Of a stretch of 64,000 bases of DNA, positions 1 to 10,106 are shown piece after piece; within the stretch, counting starts at the first letter, position 1; every line of letters begins with the position of its first letter. Below the pieces are notes generated by a model, which was not told the DNA's origin, did not search any database, and saw only the letters and a list, made by a program, of their open reading frames with translations. The DNA lies in assembly GCF_019195455.1 (NCBI RefSeq), contig NZ_JAIMBW010000001.1:3252001-3316000 (forward strand). Reading direction: 5' to 3'. The position numbers and the translations under genes were made by a program. This stretch comes from Gymnodinialimonas phycosphaerae. Its GTDB lineage: Bacteria; Pseudomonadota; Alphaproteobacteria; Rhodobacterales; Rhodobacteraceae.

Positions 1-693
1 TCGGTCCGCGAGAAAGGCATCATTCAGCCGCTTATCTTGCGCCCCGACCCTGCGGATCAAACGCGATATCAGATTGTCGCCGGTGAACGCCGCTGGCGAG
101 CCGCTCAAATCGCGCAGCTGCATGAATTGCCCGCCATTGTGCGGGACTTCGATGATACCGAGGTTCTTGAAGTCGCCATCATCGAGAACATTCAGCGCGC
201 AGACCTCAATGCCGTCGAAGAAGCGCAGGGTTATCGCCAGTTGATGGAAAAGTTTGGCCATACACAGGATCAACTCGCGACGGCCATGGGGAAGAGCCGC
301 AGCCATCTGGCAAACACTATGCGCCTGTTGCAACTGCCAGAAGAGATTCAGACACTTCTGCAGGAAGGCCATCTGTCCGCTGGCCACGCCCGTGCGTTGA
401 TCACGGCAGACGATCCAATCGCCCTGGCGCGCCGCGCCGTCAAGGATGGCATGTCCGTTCGTGAGGTCGAGAAGGCTGCGAAATCTCTTGGTGAGCTCCG
501 CAAGAAGAAACCACGCCACGCGGCATCAGAAAAGGACGCAGATACCCGCATCCTTGAAAGTGACTTGTCTCGCATACTAGGGATGGGTGTCGTGATCGAT
601 CACGACGCAAACGCCGGCGGTGGAAAACTATCTATTAAATACAAAGACTTATCACAGCTGGACGATCTGCTTAGGCTGTTGAATACCAGGTAG
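1..693 (+). CDS. parB: Chromosome-partitioning protein ParB (5' end outside window)
   Basis: ParB binds centromere-like parS sites, spreads as a CTP-dependent clamp and works with ParA to segregate the replication origin. The frame is open from base 1, so the N-terminus lies outside the window. The CTP-binding motif GERRWRAA and the ENIQR motif are followed by a helix-turn-helix around HTQDQLATAMGKS and a C-terminal dimerisation region ending at a TAG. About 230 codons are present against a usual length near 290-300. ParA is normally just upstream. No match to the parS consensus (TGTTTCACGTGAAACA) was found by eye in the window. The downstream hemW is convergent, 3 bases away. Family assignment is secure. 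Confidence 0.95.
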   Translation, partial: SVREKGIIQPLILRPDPADQTRYQIVAGERRWRAAQIAQLHELPAIVRDFDDTEVLEVAIIENIQRADLNAVEEAQGYRQLMEKFGHTQDQLATAMGKSRSHLANTMRLLQLPEEIQTLLQEGHLSAGHARALITADDPIALARRAVKDGMSVREVEKAAKSLGELRKKKPRHAASEKDADTRILESDLSRILGMGVVIDHDANAGGGKLSIKYKDLSQLDDLLRLLNTR

Positions 694-696
694 CCG

Positions 697-1869
697 CTAG
701 GCCAGCAGCTCTCGCAATATGCCGTTCAGCACGGGCCGCCCTTTGGCTGTGGCCCTCAAGTGGGAGCCATGTTGTTCGATCAGCCCAAGATCCGATAGTT
801 CTGCGACTTTGCTTGCATCCACAGACTCTCCGCGAAGGAGAGAAAACCTATTCAAATCAGACCCTTCTGCAAGGCGCAGGGACATCATCAGGTATTCTTC
901 CGCTTGTTCGCTCGGGGTGATTTCCGTTCGCTGGCTCGCTCCAGACCCTGTGTTGGACACCGCATCAAGCCACGTCTGGGGTTGCAAGAACGTCTCCGTC
1001 GCAAACCTGCGGCCGTTCAATGAGACCCGCCCATGGGCACCGGGCCCGACACCTGCGTAATCCCCGGAACGCCAGTACACCAAATTGTGCCGGGATTGCC
1101 CGAAGTCCGACGCGTGGTTCGAAATCTCGTAGGCTGGCAAACCCGCAGCGCCGCATAAATCCTGAGTCAGGTCATACATGTCAGCGCTCAGATCTTCGCC
1201 CGGAAGCCCCTTCAACCCACCGCGCGCGTGGCGTGCTCCGAAGGCTGTGCCCGGCTCGATCGTCAACTGATAGAGCGACAGGTGATCTGCGGCCAAATCC
1301 AGCGCCTGGGTCAATTCAGCCCGCCAATCTGCAAGGCCTTGATCTTGCCGCGCATAGATCAGGTCGAAACTCACCCGTTCAAACGCGGCCTTTGCAACAT
1401 CAATCGCCGCGTAAGCTTCCCGCACCGAATGTAGACGGCCCAAACGCTTCAAATCAGCATCATTCAATGCCTGCACACCCATGGAGACGCGGTTCACCCC
1501 CGCATCACGATACCCGGCGAACCTGCCCGCCTCGACCGATGAGGGATTCGCTTCAAGCGTGACCTCCAAATCGTTGGAAACGGGCCAAAGCCGCCGAATA
1601 GCCTCTAGAATGGCAGCAACACTGGACGGTTCCATGAGCGAGGGTGTGCCGCCGCCGAAGAACACACTCCCCAACGTGCGCCCAGGAAGTTCTGCGGCAA
1701 TCCTGTCGATCTCGCTCAAATAGGCCCGCAACCAGGCACCTTGATCGATCTGGGCCGAGACGTGGCTATTGAAGTCGCAGTAGGGGCACTTGGCCTCACA
1801 AAACGGCCAATGGATGTAGAGGCCGAAGCCCCCCGCCTGCCAATCTGCCGTGGGCTCACTCGTCGCCAA
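697..1869 (-). CDS. hemW: HemW, radical SAM heme chaperone
   Basis: This is a radical SAM protein formerly annotated as oxygen-independent coproporphyrinogen III oxidase-like; HemW proteins bind heme and deliver it to target enzymes. The N-terminus carries the iron-sulfur motif C-x3-C-x2-C (FCEAKCPYC, about residues 23-31), followed by the SAM-binding glycine-rich GGGTPS. The extra cysteine that true HemN uses for the second SAM was not seen. At 390 aa it has the usual HemW length. The only plausible start is a TTG at 1869, which overlaps the end of rdgB by 14 bases, so translation is probably coupled. It is the last gene of rph-rdgB-hemW. Confidence 0.92.
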   Translation of the reverse strand: MATSEPTADWQAGGFGLYIHWPFCEAKCPYCDFNSHVSAQIDQGAWLRAYLSEIDRIAAELPGRTLGSVFFGGGTPSLMEPSSVAAILEAIRRLWPVSNDLEVTLEANPSSVEAGRFAGYRDAGVNRVSMGVQALNDADLKRLGRLHSVREAYAAIDVAKAAFERVSFDLIYARQDQGLADWRAELTQALDLAADHLSLYQLTIEPGTAFGARHARGGLKGLPGEDLSADMYDLTQDLCGAAGLPAYEISNHASDFGQSRHNLVYWRSGDYAGVGPGAHGRVSLNGRRFATETFLQPQTWLDAVSNTGSGASQRTEITPSEQAEEYLMMSLRLAEGSDLNRFSLLRGESVDASKVAELSDLGLIEQHGSHLRATAKGRPVLNGILRELLA

Positions 1870-2470
1870 AGATTTTCACCAGCTGCGCCACGGCTTTCGC
1901 GCGGTGGCTGATCTTGTTCTTCTCCCAGCGATCCATCTCACCGAAGGTGATCGTGTATCCATCGGGTTGAAAGATCGGATCATAGCCGTGACCCTCCGCC
2001 CCGCGCATTGGCCAGACGACCTGGCCTTCCATCACGCCGGGGAACACCTCGTCATGACCATCGGGCCAAGCCAGCACAAGCGTACAACAGAACCGAGCGG
2101 TTCTGGGGTGCGCGGCGCCAATGGCCTCCAACTCTCGATGTGTCCGCTCCATCGCCATGACGAAATCACGCCCGCTGGCTGTTTCCGCCCAATCGGCGGT
2201 ATACACACCGGGCGCGCCGTTCAGAGCGTCGATCTCGATCCCGCTGTCATCGCTCAGGGCAGGCAGGCCAGTCGCCTGCGCTGCCGCATGAGCCTTGATC
2301 CGGGCGTTTCCGACAAAGGTTGTCTCAGTCTCGTCGGGTTCCGGCAGATCGTGGTCGGCGGCCCCACTGACGCTGATGCCAAACGGCTCCAACAGGTGCC
2401 GCATCTCGTCGAGCTTGCCTTGGTTATGAGTCGCGATCAGCAGCTGATCGCCGGTGAAACGCCGTGTCAC
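1856..2470 (-). CDS. rdgB: RdgB, XTP/dITP pyrophosphatase
   Basis: This is a house-cleaning nucleotide pyrophosphatase of the Ham1/RdgB family that hydrolyses dITP, XTP and ITP to monophosphates and keeps deaminated purines out of DNA. The N-terminal [11 protein letters not shown] is the family signature (substrate-binding T/S-x-N-x-x-K), and [13 protein letters not shown] and [11 protein letters not shown] are the other conserved blocks. At 204 aa it is full length. Translation appears to start at GTG 2470, overlapping the rph TGA as GTGA, which implies coupling. It is the middle gene of rph-rdgB-hemW. Confidence 0.95.
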   Translation of the reverse strand: MTRRFTGDQLLIATHNQGKLDEMRHLLEPFGISVSGAADHDLPEPDETETTFVGNARIKAHAAAQATGLPALSDDSGIEIDALNGAPGVYTADWAETASGRDFVMAMERTHRELEAIGAAHPRTARFCCTLVLAWPDGHDEVFPGVMEGQVVWPMRGAEGHGYDPIFQPDGYTITFGEMDRWEKNKISHRAKAVAQLVKIFGDE

Positions 2471-3180
2471 GAGGTCGCCGCAGCCTGGGCTTTCACAAGT
2501 TCTGCGATGCCCTTTTCCGCCAGACCATAAAGCTCGTTGAATTCATCCCGCGAGAACGTGGCGCCCTCTGCGCTGGCTTGCAATTCAACCACCTGGCCTG
2601 CGCCGGTCATGATGAAGTTGCCGTCGGTTCCAGCTTCAGAATCTTCCGGGTAATCGAGGTCCAAAATCGGCTGTCCCGCATAGATCCCGCAGGACACGGC
2701 GGCAATGTGATCGACGATCGGATCGGTGACAATCTCGCCGGATTTCAGAAGCTTGTTCACCGCCAACCGCAAGGCAACCCATCCGCCCGTGATCGCGGCG
2801 CATCGAGTCCCGCCGTCGGCTTGGATCACATCGCAATCCACGGTGATCTGACGTTCACCCAAGGCCGAGCGGTCGATGCCAGCGCGCAAGGACCGCCCGA
2901 TAAGCCGCTGGATTTCTTGCGTCCGACCGGATTGCTTGCCCGCCGCCGCTTCGCGCCGCATCCGTGTGTGGGTCGCGCGGGGCAGCATGCCGTATTCCGC
3001 CGTCACCCAACCCAGACCCGAATTCTTCAGAAACGGCGGCACCCGCGCTTCCAAAGTTGCGGTACACAGCACATGCGTATCGCCGCAACGGATCATGCAG
3101 GACCCTTCCGCATGGCGTGTCACGTCTGTCTCAATGGAAATGGCGCGCATTTCGTCTAGGTTTCGGCCGGAAGGACGCAT
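2467..3180 (-). CDS. rph: Ribonuclease PH
   Basis: This phosphorolytic 3'-5' exoribonuclease trims tRNA 3' ends. The 237-aa length is normal for the family. The protein begins with the typical MRPSGR...E-T-ARHAEGSC-type N-terminus; the phosphate-binding arginine region ([15 protein letters not shown]) and the core [11 protein letters not shown] are present. The ATG at 3180 has a strong AGGAG ribosome-binding site six bases upstream. It is the first gene of the minus-strand rph-rdgB-hemW operon and is divergent from hrcA, a common arrangement in Rhodobacterales. Confidence 0.96.
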   Translation of the reverse strand: MRPSGRNLDEMRAISIETDVTRHAEGSCMIRCGDTHVLCTATLEARVPPFLKNSGLGWVTAEYGMLPRATHTRMRREAAAGKQSGRTQEIQRLIGRSLRAGIDRSALGERQITVDCDVIQADGGTRCAAITGGWVALRLAVNKLLKSGEIVTDPIVDHIAAVSCGIYAGQPILDLDYPEDSEAGTDGNFIMTGAGQVVELQASAEGATFSRDEFNELYGLAEKGIAELVKAQAAATS

Positions 3181-3212
3181 AGATATCTCCTGTTACACAC
3201 GGGACGGGTGAT

Positions 3213-3252
3213 GTTGCAGTCGGGATAGTCCGGTGCAGTGTCATCCTGCAAC
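3213..3252 (+). promoter_or_regulatory. Dyad in the hrcA leader
   Basis: In the spacer between divergent rph and hrcA, GTTGCAG (3213-3219) and CTGCAAC (3246-3252) form a 7-base inverted repeat around a 26-base loop, about 35 bases before the hrcA start. It could fold in the hrcA mRNA or bind a regulator. No CIRCE element (TTAGCACTC-N9-GAGTGCTAA) was seen here. Confidence 0.25.
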
Positions 3253-3286
3253 CCCGAAGGCCTCACAAACCGGAATGCTGAACGAC

Positions 3287-4351
3287 ATGACGGATCAAGG
3301 AAAAATCCTCGAAGACCTGAACGACCGTTCGCGCGAAGTCTTTCGCCGCGTGGTTGAAGGGTATCTGGAAACGGGCACGCCCGTTGGCTCTCGTACCTTG
3401 ACGCGGACACTGTCCGAGAAGGTTTCCGCCGCCACAGTACGCAATACGATGCAGGATCTGGAGTATCTGGGGCTTCTGGACAGCCCCCATTCGTCGGCGG
3501 GGCGCATGCCAACGCAGCTTGGATTGCGCATGTTCGTAGATGGATTTCTGGAGGTCGGTGATCTTTCGCATGACGACAAGCAAGCGCTCGACGATACACT
3601 TGGCACCAATGCCTCGGACGTCTCTGGCCTGCTGGATAGGGTCGGTTCCGCGCTGTCGTCTGCCACCCATGGGGCCAGCCTTGTACTGACGCCCAAGCGC
3701 GAAGCGCCCATTCAACACATTGAATTCGTGACGCTCTCTGCCACCCAGTCGCTTGTGGTTCTTGTGTTCTCGGATGGGCACGTTGAAAATCGCCTGTTCA
3801 CGCCGCCCGCAGGTATGACTCAAAGCGCGATGCGCGAGGCGGCGAATTTCCTGAATGCCCGCATCGAAGGGCAAACCGTCAGCTCCATCCGTGCGCAGAT
3901 CGAAGCAGATATCGAGACGCGGCGGCGCGAGATCGATGTCCTTGCCTCTGGCCTCATCGATTCTGGCCTCGCGGTGTGGGATGGGGCGGGTGACAATTCC
4001 GCGCGGTTGATCGTTAGGGGCCGCTCGAATCTCTTGTCTGATACGCAGGAATCAGAAAACCTGGACCGTATTCGCCAGCTTTTTGATGACCTTGAGCGCA
4101 AGCGTGACATCACCGAATTCCTTGAATTGACCGAGGATGGCGACGGTGTGCGCATTTTCATCGGCTCAGAGAACAAGTTGTTCTCACTTTCGGGTTCCTC
4201 TCTGGTGGTGTCTCCCTATATGAACTCTGATCGAAAGATCGTCGGAGCAGTCGGGGTCATCGGCCCCACCCGTTTGAATTACGGGCGCATCGTTCCGATT
4301 GTGGATTACACGGCACAGCTGGTTGGACGGCTGATTTCCGACCGGTCCTGA
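3287..4351 (+). CDS. hrcA: HrcA, heat-inducible transcription repressor
   Basis: HrcA represses heat-shock operons, usually groESL, by binding CIRCE elements; its activity depends on GroEL. The N-terminal winged helix is clear (NDRSREVFRRVVEGYL, then PVGSRTLTR and SAATVRNTMQDLE), and the C-terminal half has the GAF-like HrcA core with IGPTRLNYGRI near the end. Starting at ATG 3287 gives 354 aa and places NDRSRE 11 residues in, as I recall for relatives; ATG 3275 is the alternative. No clear Shine-Dalgarno sequence decides between them. grpE follows after 18 bases, probably as an operon. Confidence 0.95.
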   Translation: MTDQGKILEDLNDRSREVFRRVVEGYLETGTPVGSRTLTRTLSEKVSAATVRNTMQDLEYLGLLDSPHSSAGRMPTQLGLRMFVDGFLEVGDLSHDDKQALDDTLGTNASDVSGLLDRVGSALSSATHGASLVLTPKREAPIQHIEFVTLSATQSLVVLVFSDGHVENRLFTPPAGMTQSAMREAANFLNARIEGQTVSSIRAQIEADIETRRREIDVLASGLIDSGLAVWDGAGDNSARLIVRGRSNLLSDTQESENLDRIRQLFDDLERKRDITEFLELTEDGDGVRIFIGSENKLFSLSGSSLVVSPYMNSDRKIVGAVGVIGPTRLNYGRIVPIVDYTAQLVGRLISDRS

Positions 4352-4369
4352 GAGGCCAAAGAGGGTACT

Positions 4370-4933
4370 ATGGGCGAGAGAGACGAAGATTTTTTTGAAG
4401 ATCAGCACGCGGAAGACGAGGCCCCCGAAGTGTCACTGGCGCAAGAGGATACCTCGGGCACGGACGCGGTGATTGCGGCGCTTGAGGCTGAGCGGGACGA
4501 GCTGCGCGACCGTATGTTGCGTGCCATGGCCGAGGCTGAGAACATGCGCAAGCGCGCCGATCGGGATCGCCGAGAGGCCGAGCAATATGGCGGCTCCAAG
4601 CTGTCGCGCGACCTCCTGCCGGTTTACGATAACATGCGCCGCGCGCTGGACGCGGCTGACGACAGCACCCGCGAAGCCGCTGGTGGTCTTGTGGAAGGCG
4701 TCGAGCTGACGATGCGTGAGTTGATCAGCATTTTCGGCAAGCATGGCATCGTGCCCATCGTCCCGGAAATCGGCGACCGTTTCAATGCGCAGGAACACGA
4801 GGCGATGTTTGAAGCACCCGTTCCCGGCACCAAGGCCGGCGACATTATCCAAGTGATGTCTGAAGGATTCCTGCTGCACGACCGTCTGTTGCGCCCTGCG
4901 CAGGTTGGCGTGTCTTCGACGCCCGCTAGCTGA
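4370..4933 (+). CDS. grpE: GrpE, DnaK nucleotide-exchange factor
   Basis: GrpE releases ADP from DnaK in the DnaK-DnaJ-GrpE chaperone cycle. The protein is 187 aa with an acidic N-terminus, a long coiled-coil helix (about residues 35-80, including RMLRAMAEAENMRKRADRDR) and the C-terminal beta domain with GIVPIVPEIGDRFNAQEHEAM. The ATG has an AAGAGGG ribosome-binding site. It lies 18 bases after hrcA, and its partners dnaK and dnaJ are about 6 kb away. The convergent mutS stop is 18 bases downstream, and no clear hairpin was seen between them. Confidence 0.97.
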   Translation: MGERDEDFFEDQHAEDEAPEVSLAQEDTSGTDAVIAALEAERDELRDRMLRAMAEAENMRKRADRDRREAEQYGGSKLSRDLLPVYDNMRRALDAADDSTREAAGGLVEGVELTMRELISIFGKHGIVPIVPEIGDRFNAQEHEAMFEAPVPGTKAGDIIQVMSEGFLLHDRLLRPAQVGVSSTPAS

Positions 4934-4951
4934 CACCTGGAGGTGGTGGAG

Positions 4952-7585
4952 CTAGCCAAGCTCGGCCTTCAGCTCATAGAGCAAATTCAACGCCTCACGC
5001 GCCGTCATCTCATCGGGATGCACGGCGCGTAGTTTTTCTTCCACCTGGCTTGGCTTGGTGAGCTTTGGTGCAGGGGCAGGGGTCATGGCAAATAGCGGCA
5101 AATCATCGATGACCGCTTTGCGCTGCCCGCCCTCGCGTTCGCCTTTCTCCAAAGCATCCAATACGATCTGCGCCCGCGTGATCACCGCGTCTGGCAGACC
5201 CGCCAGCTTGGCGACCTGCACCCCGTAGGATCTGTCCGCCGCGCCTTCCTTGACCTCGTGAAGGAAGATCACCTCTCCCTCCCATTCCTTCACGGCTACC
5301 GTGGCGTTGGTCAGCCCGTCCAGTTTCGACGCAAGCGATGTCATCTCGTGGTAGTGGGTTGCGAAAAGCGCCCGGCATTGGTTGGTTTCATGCAGGTGTT
5401 CCAGCGTGGCCCAAGCGATCGACAATCCATCATAGGTGGCCGTGCCGCGCCCGATCTCGTCCAGGATCACCAAGGCGCGGTCGTCCGCCTGGTTCAGAAT
5501 CGTCGCGGTTTCCACCATCTCGACCATGAAAGTCGAGCGCCCGCGCGCCAAATCGTCCGAGGCACCGACCCGGCTGAAAACCTGACTTACCAGGCCGATC
5601 CTCGCATGCCGGGCAGGCACGAAACTGCCGATTTGTGCCATAATTGCCAGTAATGCATTCTGGCGCAGGTACGTTGATTTACCTGCCATGTTGGGACCGG
5701 TCAGCAAGGTGATCGCGGCGCCGTCCTCGGCGGAAAGGTCGCAATCGTTCGCCACAAACGGCGCGCCTTCCTTTGCCAAAGCAGCCTCCACCACAGGGTG
5801 GCGACCGCCTTCGATGACGAAGGTTCGATCTTCTGTCATTTCCGGCTGTGTCCAATCGCCTTCCCGCGCCCTGCGGGCGAGGGCGGCTGCAAGGTCCAAC
5901 TCCGCCAATCCCCGCGCGGTCTGTCCGATCTGATCCTGTTGTTCCAGAATGGCAACTTGCAGAGACTGGAAAAGGGTCTTCTCAATCTCCAGCGCCCGAT
6001 TGCCAGCGTTGAGGATCTTGGTCTCCAACTCGGACAGTTCTACAGTGGTGAAGCGAACTTGGTTGGCCGTGGTCTGGCGATGAATGAACCGTTCCGACAG
6101 CGGTGGGTTCAGCATCTTTTCGGCGTGGGTTGCCGTGGTCTCGATGAAGTATCCCAGAACGTTGTTGTGTTTGATCTTCAGGGCGTTCACGCCCGTTGCC
6201 TGCACGTATTCCGCCTGCATCGAGGCAATTACGCCGCGTCCTTCGTCCCGCAGTGTCCGCGCCTCATCCAGTTCTTCGTGATAGCCCGCCGCGATCAACC
6301 CGCCATCGCGCAGCTGTACGGGAGGTTCAGCAACCAGGGCGGCGTCCAGCAGTTCCGAAAGCTGGTCATGCCCTTCAAGATGCGCGACGGCATCCCGCAG
6401 CAGTGGCGGCAGGTCCACGTCTTGCAACCGGTCGGAGAGCCGAGCAGCACCGGACAGCCCGTCGCGAATTGCCGTCAGATCCCGAGGAGCGCCGCGATCC
6501 AACGCAAGGCGTGACAGCGCGCGGTCAAGGTCGGGTATGCGCCGCAACTCACTTTCAAGATCGTCTCTAATCTGCGTGTCAGAGACAAAAAACCCAACGG
6601 CTTCATGCCGCGCGCGAATGACCTCCAAGTCGGTGGAGGGACCCGTCAGCCGCCGTTCCAGTAGCCGCGCACCGCCTGCGGTTTGAGTGCGATCCAGTAC
6701 CGACAGCAGCGAATTGGCCCGTCCACCGGACAGGGCATGGGTCAGCTCCAGGTTGCGGCGAGTGGCGGTATCCAACTGCAACAGCCGTTCTGCCGATTGC
6801 TGACGCGGGGCGCGCAACAGGGGCAACGCGCCTTTCTGGGTCAGCTCCAGATAGTCGATCAACGCGCCCATGGCCGAGATTTCGGCCCGTGCAAAGCTGC
6901 CGAATCCCTCCAACGTTGAAACGCCGAACAACTCCGTCAGCCGCTTCGTGGCCGAGGCGCTATCGAAAGAGCCCGGCGACAAAGGTGTCACCGCAGCCCC
7001 CAGTTCTGCGATAGAATCCTGACGGGCGATGTCCAACCCGTCGGACACCAACACCTCTTTCGGCGAAAGCCGGGCCAATTCTGGCCCCAACCGAACGGCG
7101 GGGCAGCGCATCACGCGGAAATCACCGGTCGAGATATCGCACCACGCCAATGCCCCCTCGCCACGCACGTCGGCGTAGGCGGCAAGATAATTGTGCCGCC
7201 GCGCTTCCAGCAACGTATCCTCGGTCAACGTGCCAGGCGTGACCAGGCGCACGACCTCGCGCCGCACGACAGCTTTTGAGCCGCCGCGCTTTTTGGCGGT
7301 CGCGGGGTCTTCCATCTGCTCGCAAATACCGACGCGAAAACCTTTGCGGATCAGGGTCAGCAGGTACGATTCGGACGAATGCGCCGGCACACCGCACATG
7401 GCGATATCTTCGCCATTGTGCTTGCCGCGTTTGGTCAGGGCGATGTCCAGCGCCTCGGCGGCGGCGACGGCGTCGTCAAAGAACATCTCGTAGAAGTCGC
7501 CCATCCGGTAGAACAGCAACGCATCGGGATGCTGTGCCTTGATCTCCAGATATTGCGCCATCATCGGCGTCACTTGCGCGTTCAT
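4952..7585 (-). CDS. mutS: DNA mismatch repair protein MutS
   Basis: MutS recognises base mismatches and small loops and recruits MutL. The open frame runs far upstream, but homology begins at the ATG at 7585 ([16 protein letters not shown]), giving 877 aa, the usual MutS1 length. The mismatch-wedge motif GDFYEMF is at about residues 31-37, the Walker A block GPNMAGKST near 630, and the Walker B region ([10 protein letters not shown]) and FATHYHE follow. The C-terminal segment ends in [10 protein letters not shown]. The gene is divergent from maeB across a 123-base spacer. Confidence 0.97.
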   Translation of the reverse strand: MNAQVTPMMAQYLEIKAQHPDALLFYRMGDFYEMFFDDAVAAAEALDIALTKRGKHNGEDIAMCGVPAHSSESYLLTLIRKGFRVGICEQMEDPATAKKRGGSKAVVRREVVRLVTPGTLTEDTLLEARRHNYLAAYADVRGEGALAWCDISTGDFRVMRCPAVRLGPELARLSPKEVLVSDGLDIARQDSIAELGAAVTPLSPGSFDSASATKRLTELFGVSTLEGFGSFARAEISAMGALIDYLELTQKGALPLLRAPRQQSAERLLQLDTATRRNLELTHALSGGRANSLLSVLDRTQTAGGARLLERRLTGPSTDLEVIRARHEAVGFFVSDTQIRDDLESELRRIPDLDRALSRLALDRGAPRDLTAIRDGLSGAARLSDRLQDVDLPPLLRDAVAHLEGHDQLSELLDAALVAEPPVQLRDGGLIAAGYHEELDEARTLRDEGRGVIASMQAEYVQATGVNALKIKHNNVLGYFIETTATHAEKMLNPPLSERFIHRQTTANQVRFTTVELSELETKILNAGNRALEIEKTLFQSLQVAILEQQDQIGQTARGLAELDLAAALARRAREGDWTQPEMTEDRTFVIEGGRHPVVEAALAKEGAPFVANDCDLSAEDGAAITLLTGPNMAGKSTYLRQNALLAIMAQIGSFVPARHARIGLVSQVFSRVGASDDLARGRSTFMVEMVETATILNQADDRALVILDEIGRGTATYDGLSIAWATLEHLHETNQCRALFATHYHEMTSLASKLDGLTNATVAVKEWEGEVIFLHEVKEGAADRSYGVQVAKLAGLPDAVITRAQIVLDALEKGEREGGQRKAVIDDLPLFAMTPAPAPKLTKPSQVEEKLRAVHPDEMTAREALNLLYELKAELG

Positions 7586-7708
7586 ATCCAATTCCCCCAC
7601 GGCTGAATCTATACGAACCAAAGCCCCGGTTTGAAGCGCAATCGGTAGCTCGGGCGGTTGCCCCCACGCGCACGGCGCGGTTAAGTCGGCGGACTTAGGG
7701 AGGAACGC

Positions 7709-9973
7709 ATGGCCGACAAACAGAAAGTCACCCGAGAAGAGGCGCTGGCCTACCATCTGGAACCACGCCCGGGAAAGATTGACATCAACGCGTCGACGGC
7801 GATGGCGACGCAGCGCGACCTGTCGCTGGCCTATTCGCCCGGTGTGGCGGTCCCCTGTGAGGTGATCGCCGAAAACCCAGAAACGGCCTATGATTACACG
7901 ACCAAGGGCAACATGGTTGCCGTGATCTCCAACGGGACGGCGGTTTTGGGGTTGGGGAACCTGGGCGCGCTGGCCTCCAAGCCGGTGATGGAGGGGAAGG
8001 CGGTTCTGTTCAAACGCTTCGCCGACGTGAACTCCATCGATATCGAGCTGGATACCGAGGACGTCGACGAGTTCGTGAACGCCGTGAAGCTGATGGGACC
8101 GTCGTTTGGCGGCATCAACCTTGAGGATATCAAGGCGCCTGAATGCTTCATGATCGAGAGTCGCCTGAAGGAGTTGATGGATATCCCCGTATTCCACGAC
8201 GACCAGCATGGCACCGCCGTGATTTGTGCCGCCGGATTGATTAACGCGCTGCATATCAGCGGCAAGAAGATCGAGGACTGCCGCATCGTCCTGAACGGTG
8301 CCGGGGCGGCTGGAATCGCCTGTATCGAACTGCTCAAAAGCATGGGCGCACGGCATGAGAACTGCATCGTTTGCGACACAAAAGGTGTTATTTATCAAGG
8401 CCGTACCGAGGGGATGAACCAGTGGAAGTCGGCCCATGCCGTCACCACCAAGCTGCGCACGCTGGAAGAGGCGATGGAGGGCGCGGATGTTTTCCTTGGC
8501 GTCTCTGTCAAAGGTGCCGTGACGCCCGAGATGTTGAAGGCGATGAACGACAACCCGGTGATTTTCGCCATGGCCAACCCCGATCCCGAGATCACCCCGG
8601 AAGAAGCCCACGCCGTGCGAGCCGATGCGATCGTCGCGACGGGGCGGTCGGATTATCCCAATCAAGTCAACAACGTACTCGGTTTCCCCTACCTCTTCCG
8701 AGGGGCGCTGGATGTCCATGCCCGCGCGATCAACGACGAGATGAAGATCGCATGCGCCAACGCCCTCGCCGACCTGGCGCGCGAAGATGTGCCCGATGAA
8801 GTCGCGATGGCCTATGGGCGCAAGCTCAGCTTTGGGCGTGATTACATAATCCCGACGCCCTTCGATCCGCGGCTAATTTACATGATCCCACCGGCTGTTG
8901 CGCAAGCGGGCATGGATACGGGCGCTGCTCGTCGGCCGATCATCGATCTGGAGGGGTATGCGACCGATTTGAAGGCGCGGATGGATCCGACCTCTTCGAT
9001 CCTGCAAGGGGTATATGCGCGGGCGCGGAACGCACAGGCGCGGATGATATTTGCCGAAGGCGATGACCCGCGCGTGCTGCGTGCCGCCGTGGCGTATCAG
9101 CGGCAGGGACTGGGGCGTGCGCTTGTGGTGGGACGTGACAGTGACGTGAAGGAGAAGCTGGAGGCCGTGGGTCTTGGCGATGCCGCCCGAGAGTTGGAGA
9201 TCGTGAATGCCGCCAACACCCGGCACTTAGAGATGTACAAAGACTTCCTCTATAATCGTTTGCAACGGAAAGGTTTTGACAGAACCGATATACACCGCCT
9301 TGCCGCGCGCGACCGGCATGTGTTCGCCTCGCTTATGCTGGCCCATGGTCATGGTGACGGGATGCTGACAGGGGCAACGCGCAAGTCAGCGCAAGTTCTT
9401 GAAATGGTAGGAAAAGTCTTTGACGCGCGCGCGGAAGACGGGGCCGTGGGCGTGACGGCGTTGCTGCATAAGGGCAAGATCGTTCTGATCGGGGACACGC
9501 TGGTGCACGAGTGGCCCTCGGACACCGATATGGCTTTGATTGCAGAGCGTGGTGCCCAGGTCGCGCGCGGTTTGGGGCTGGAGCCTCGGGTCGCGTTTGT
9601 CAGCTTCTCGACGTTTGGTTACCCGGTGTCGGAGAGGGCAGAAAAGATGCACCGCGCGCCGGAATTGCTGGACGCGAAGGGTGTTGATTTCGAGTATGAG
9701 GGAGAGATGACCGTCGATGTTGCCCTGAACCCCGCAGTCATGGCGCAGTATCCGTTTCAGCGCCTAAGCGGACCCGCGAATGTGCTGGTCGTGCCGGCCC
9801 GACATTCCGCTTCGATCAGCGTGAAGCTGATGCAGGAGATGGCCGGCGCGACCGTGATCGGTCCGATCCTGACGGGTCTGGATCGCCCGGTTCAGATCGC
9901 CTCTACGGTCAGTACCTCGAACGACATTCTGAACATGGCGGTGATGGCGGCCTGTGAAATTGGGCGGACCTGA
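7709..9973 (+). CDS. maeB: NADP-dependent malic enzyme with C-terminal phosphotransacetylase-like domain
   Basis: The enzyme oxidatively decarboxylates malate to pyruvate, linking the TCA cycle to acetyl-CoA and NADPH supply. At 754 aa it is a hybrid malic enzyme. Residues about 1-430 hold the malic domains (YSPGVAVPC, the metal site in FHDDQHGTA and the dinucleotide motif GAGAAGIA). Residues about 430-754 resemble phosphate acetyltransferase and are thought to be regulatory. The ATG is preceded by GGGAGGAACGC. A 6-bp hairpin (TAAGTC/GACTTA, 7682-7697) abuts this ribosome-binding site. It is divergent from mutS. Confidence 0.95.
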   Translation: MADKQKVTREEALAYHLEPRPGKIDINASTAMATQRDLSLAYSPGVAVPCEVIAENPETAYDYTTKGNMVAVISNGTAVLGLGNLGALASKPVMEGKAVLFKRFADVNSIDIELDTEDVDEFVNAVKLMGPSFGGINLEDIKAPECFMIESRLKELMDIPVFHDDQHGTAVICAAGLINALHISGKKIEDCRIVLNGAGAAGIACIELLKSMGARHENCIVCDTKGVIYQGRTEGMNQWKSAHAVTTKLRTLEEAMEGADVFLGVSVKGAVTPEMLKAMNDNPVIFAMANPDPEITPEEAHAVRADAIVATGRSDYPNQVNNVLGFPYLFRGALDVHARAINDEMKIACANALADLAREDVPDEVAMAYGRKLSFGRDYIIPTPFDPRLIYMIPPAVAQAGMDTGAARRPIIDLEGYATDLKARMDPTSSILQGVYARARNAQARMIFAEGDDPRVLRAAVAYQRQGLGRALVVGRDSDVKEKLEAVGLGDAARELEIVNAANTRHLEMYKDFLYNRLQRKGFDRTDIHRLAARDRHVFASLMLAHGHGDGMLTGATRKSAQVLEMVGKVFDARAEDGAVGVTALLHKGKIVLIGDTLVHEWPSDTDMALIAERGAQVARGLGLEPRVAFVSFSTFGYPVSERAEKMHRAPELLDAKGVDFEYEGEMTVDVALNPAVMAQYPFQRLSGPANVLVVPARHSASISVKLMQEMAGATVIGPILTGLDRPVQIASTVSTSNDILNMAVMAACEIGRT

Positions 9974-9999
9974 GGGGCCAAAAGACGGTGTAAAGAACT

Positions 10000-10020
10000 T
10001 GTAGTCTTTTCGTAACTACA
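10000..10020. repeat. TGTAGT-N9-ACTACA dyad, copy 1
   Basis: A perfect 6-base inverted repeat with centre CTTTTCGTA lies between the maeB stop and the dnaJ terminator. A closely similar element (TGTAGT-N8-ACTACA, centre TTTCTGTA) lies at 37428-37447 after gltD. Both keep the order TGTAGT, pyrimidine run, GTA, ACTACA. The stem is AT-rich and lacks a T-run, so it is not a standard terminator. Function unknown. Confidence 0.5.
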
Positions 10021-10048
10021 TCGATCTTGCCAGAACCGCTGCGAAGAA

Positions 10049-10077
10049 AAGGCCCGCGGGGGAAAACCGCGGGCCTT
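10049..10077 (-). terminator. Rho-independent terminator after dnaJ
   Basis: An 11-bp stem (AAGGCCCGCGG / CCGCGGGCCTT) encloses a 7-base loop. Read on the minus strand it is followed by TTCTTC, giving the U-rich tail TTTTCTTC. It lies 30 bases beyond the dnaJ stop codon and would end the dnaK-dnaJ transcript. It could also stop weak read-through from maeB. Confidence 0.8.
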
Positions 10078-10106
10078 TGCTGAGGGGTCCAAGATGTGGA
10101 ACGTGG

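Noticed and set aside
3181..3286. CIRCE element upstream of hrcA
   Set aside because: No TTAGCACTC-N9-GAGTGCTAA-like sequence is present; only a 7-base dyad was found.
7586..8719. Long N-terminal extension of mutS overlapping maeB
   Set aside because: MutS homology begins at the ATG at 7585, and the extension is antisense to the clearly coding maeB.
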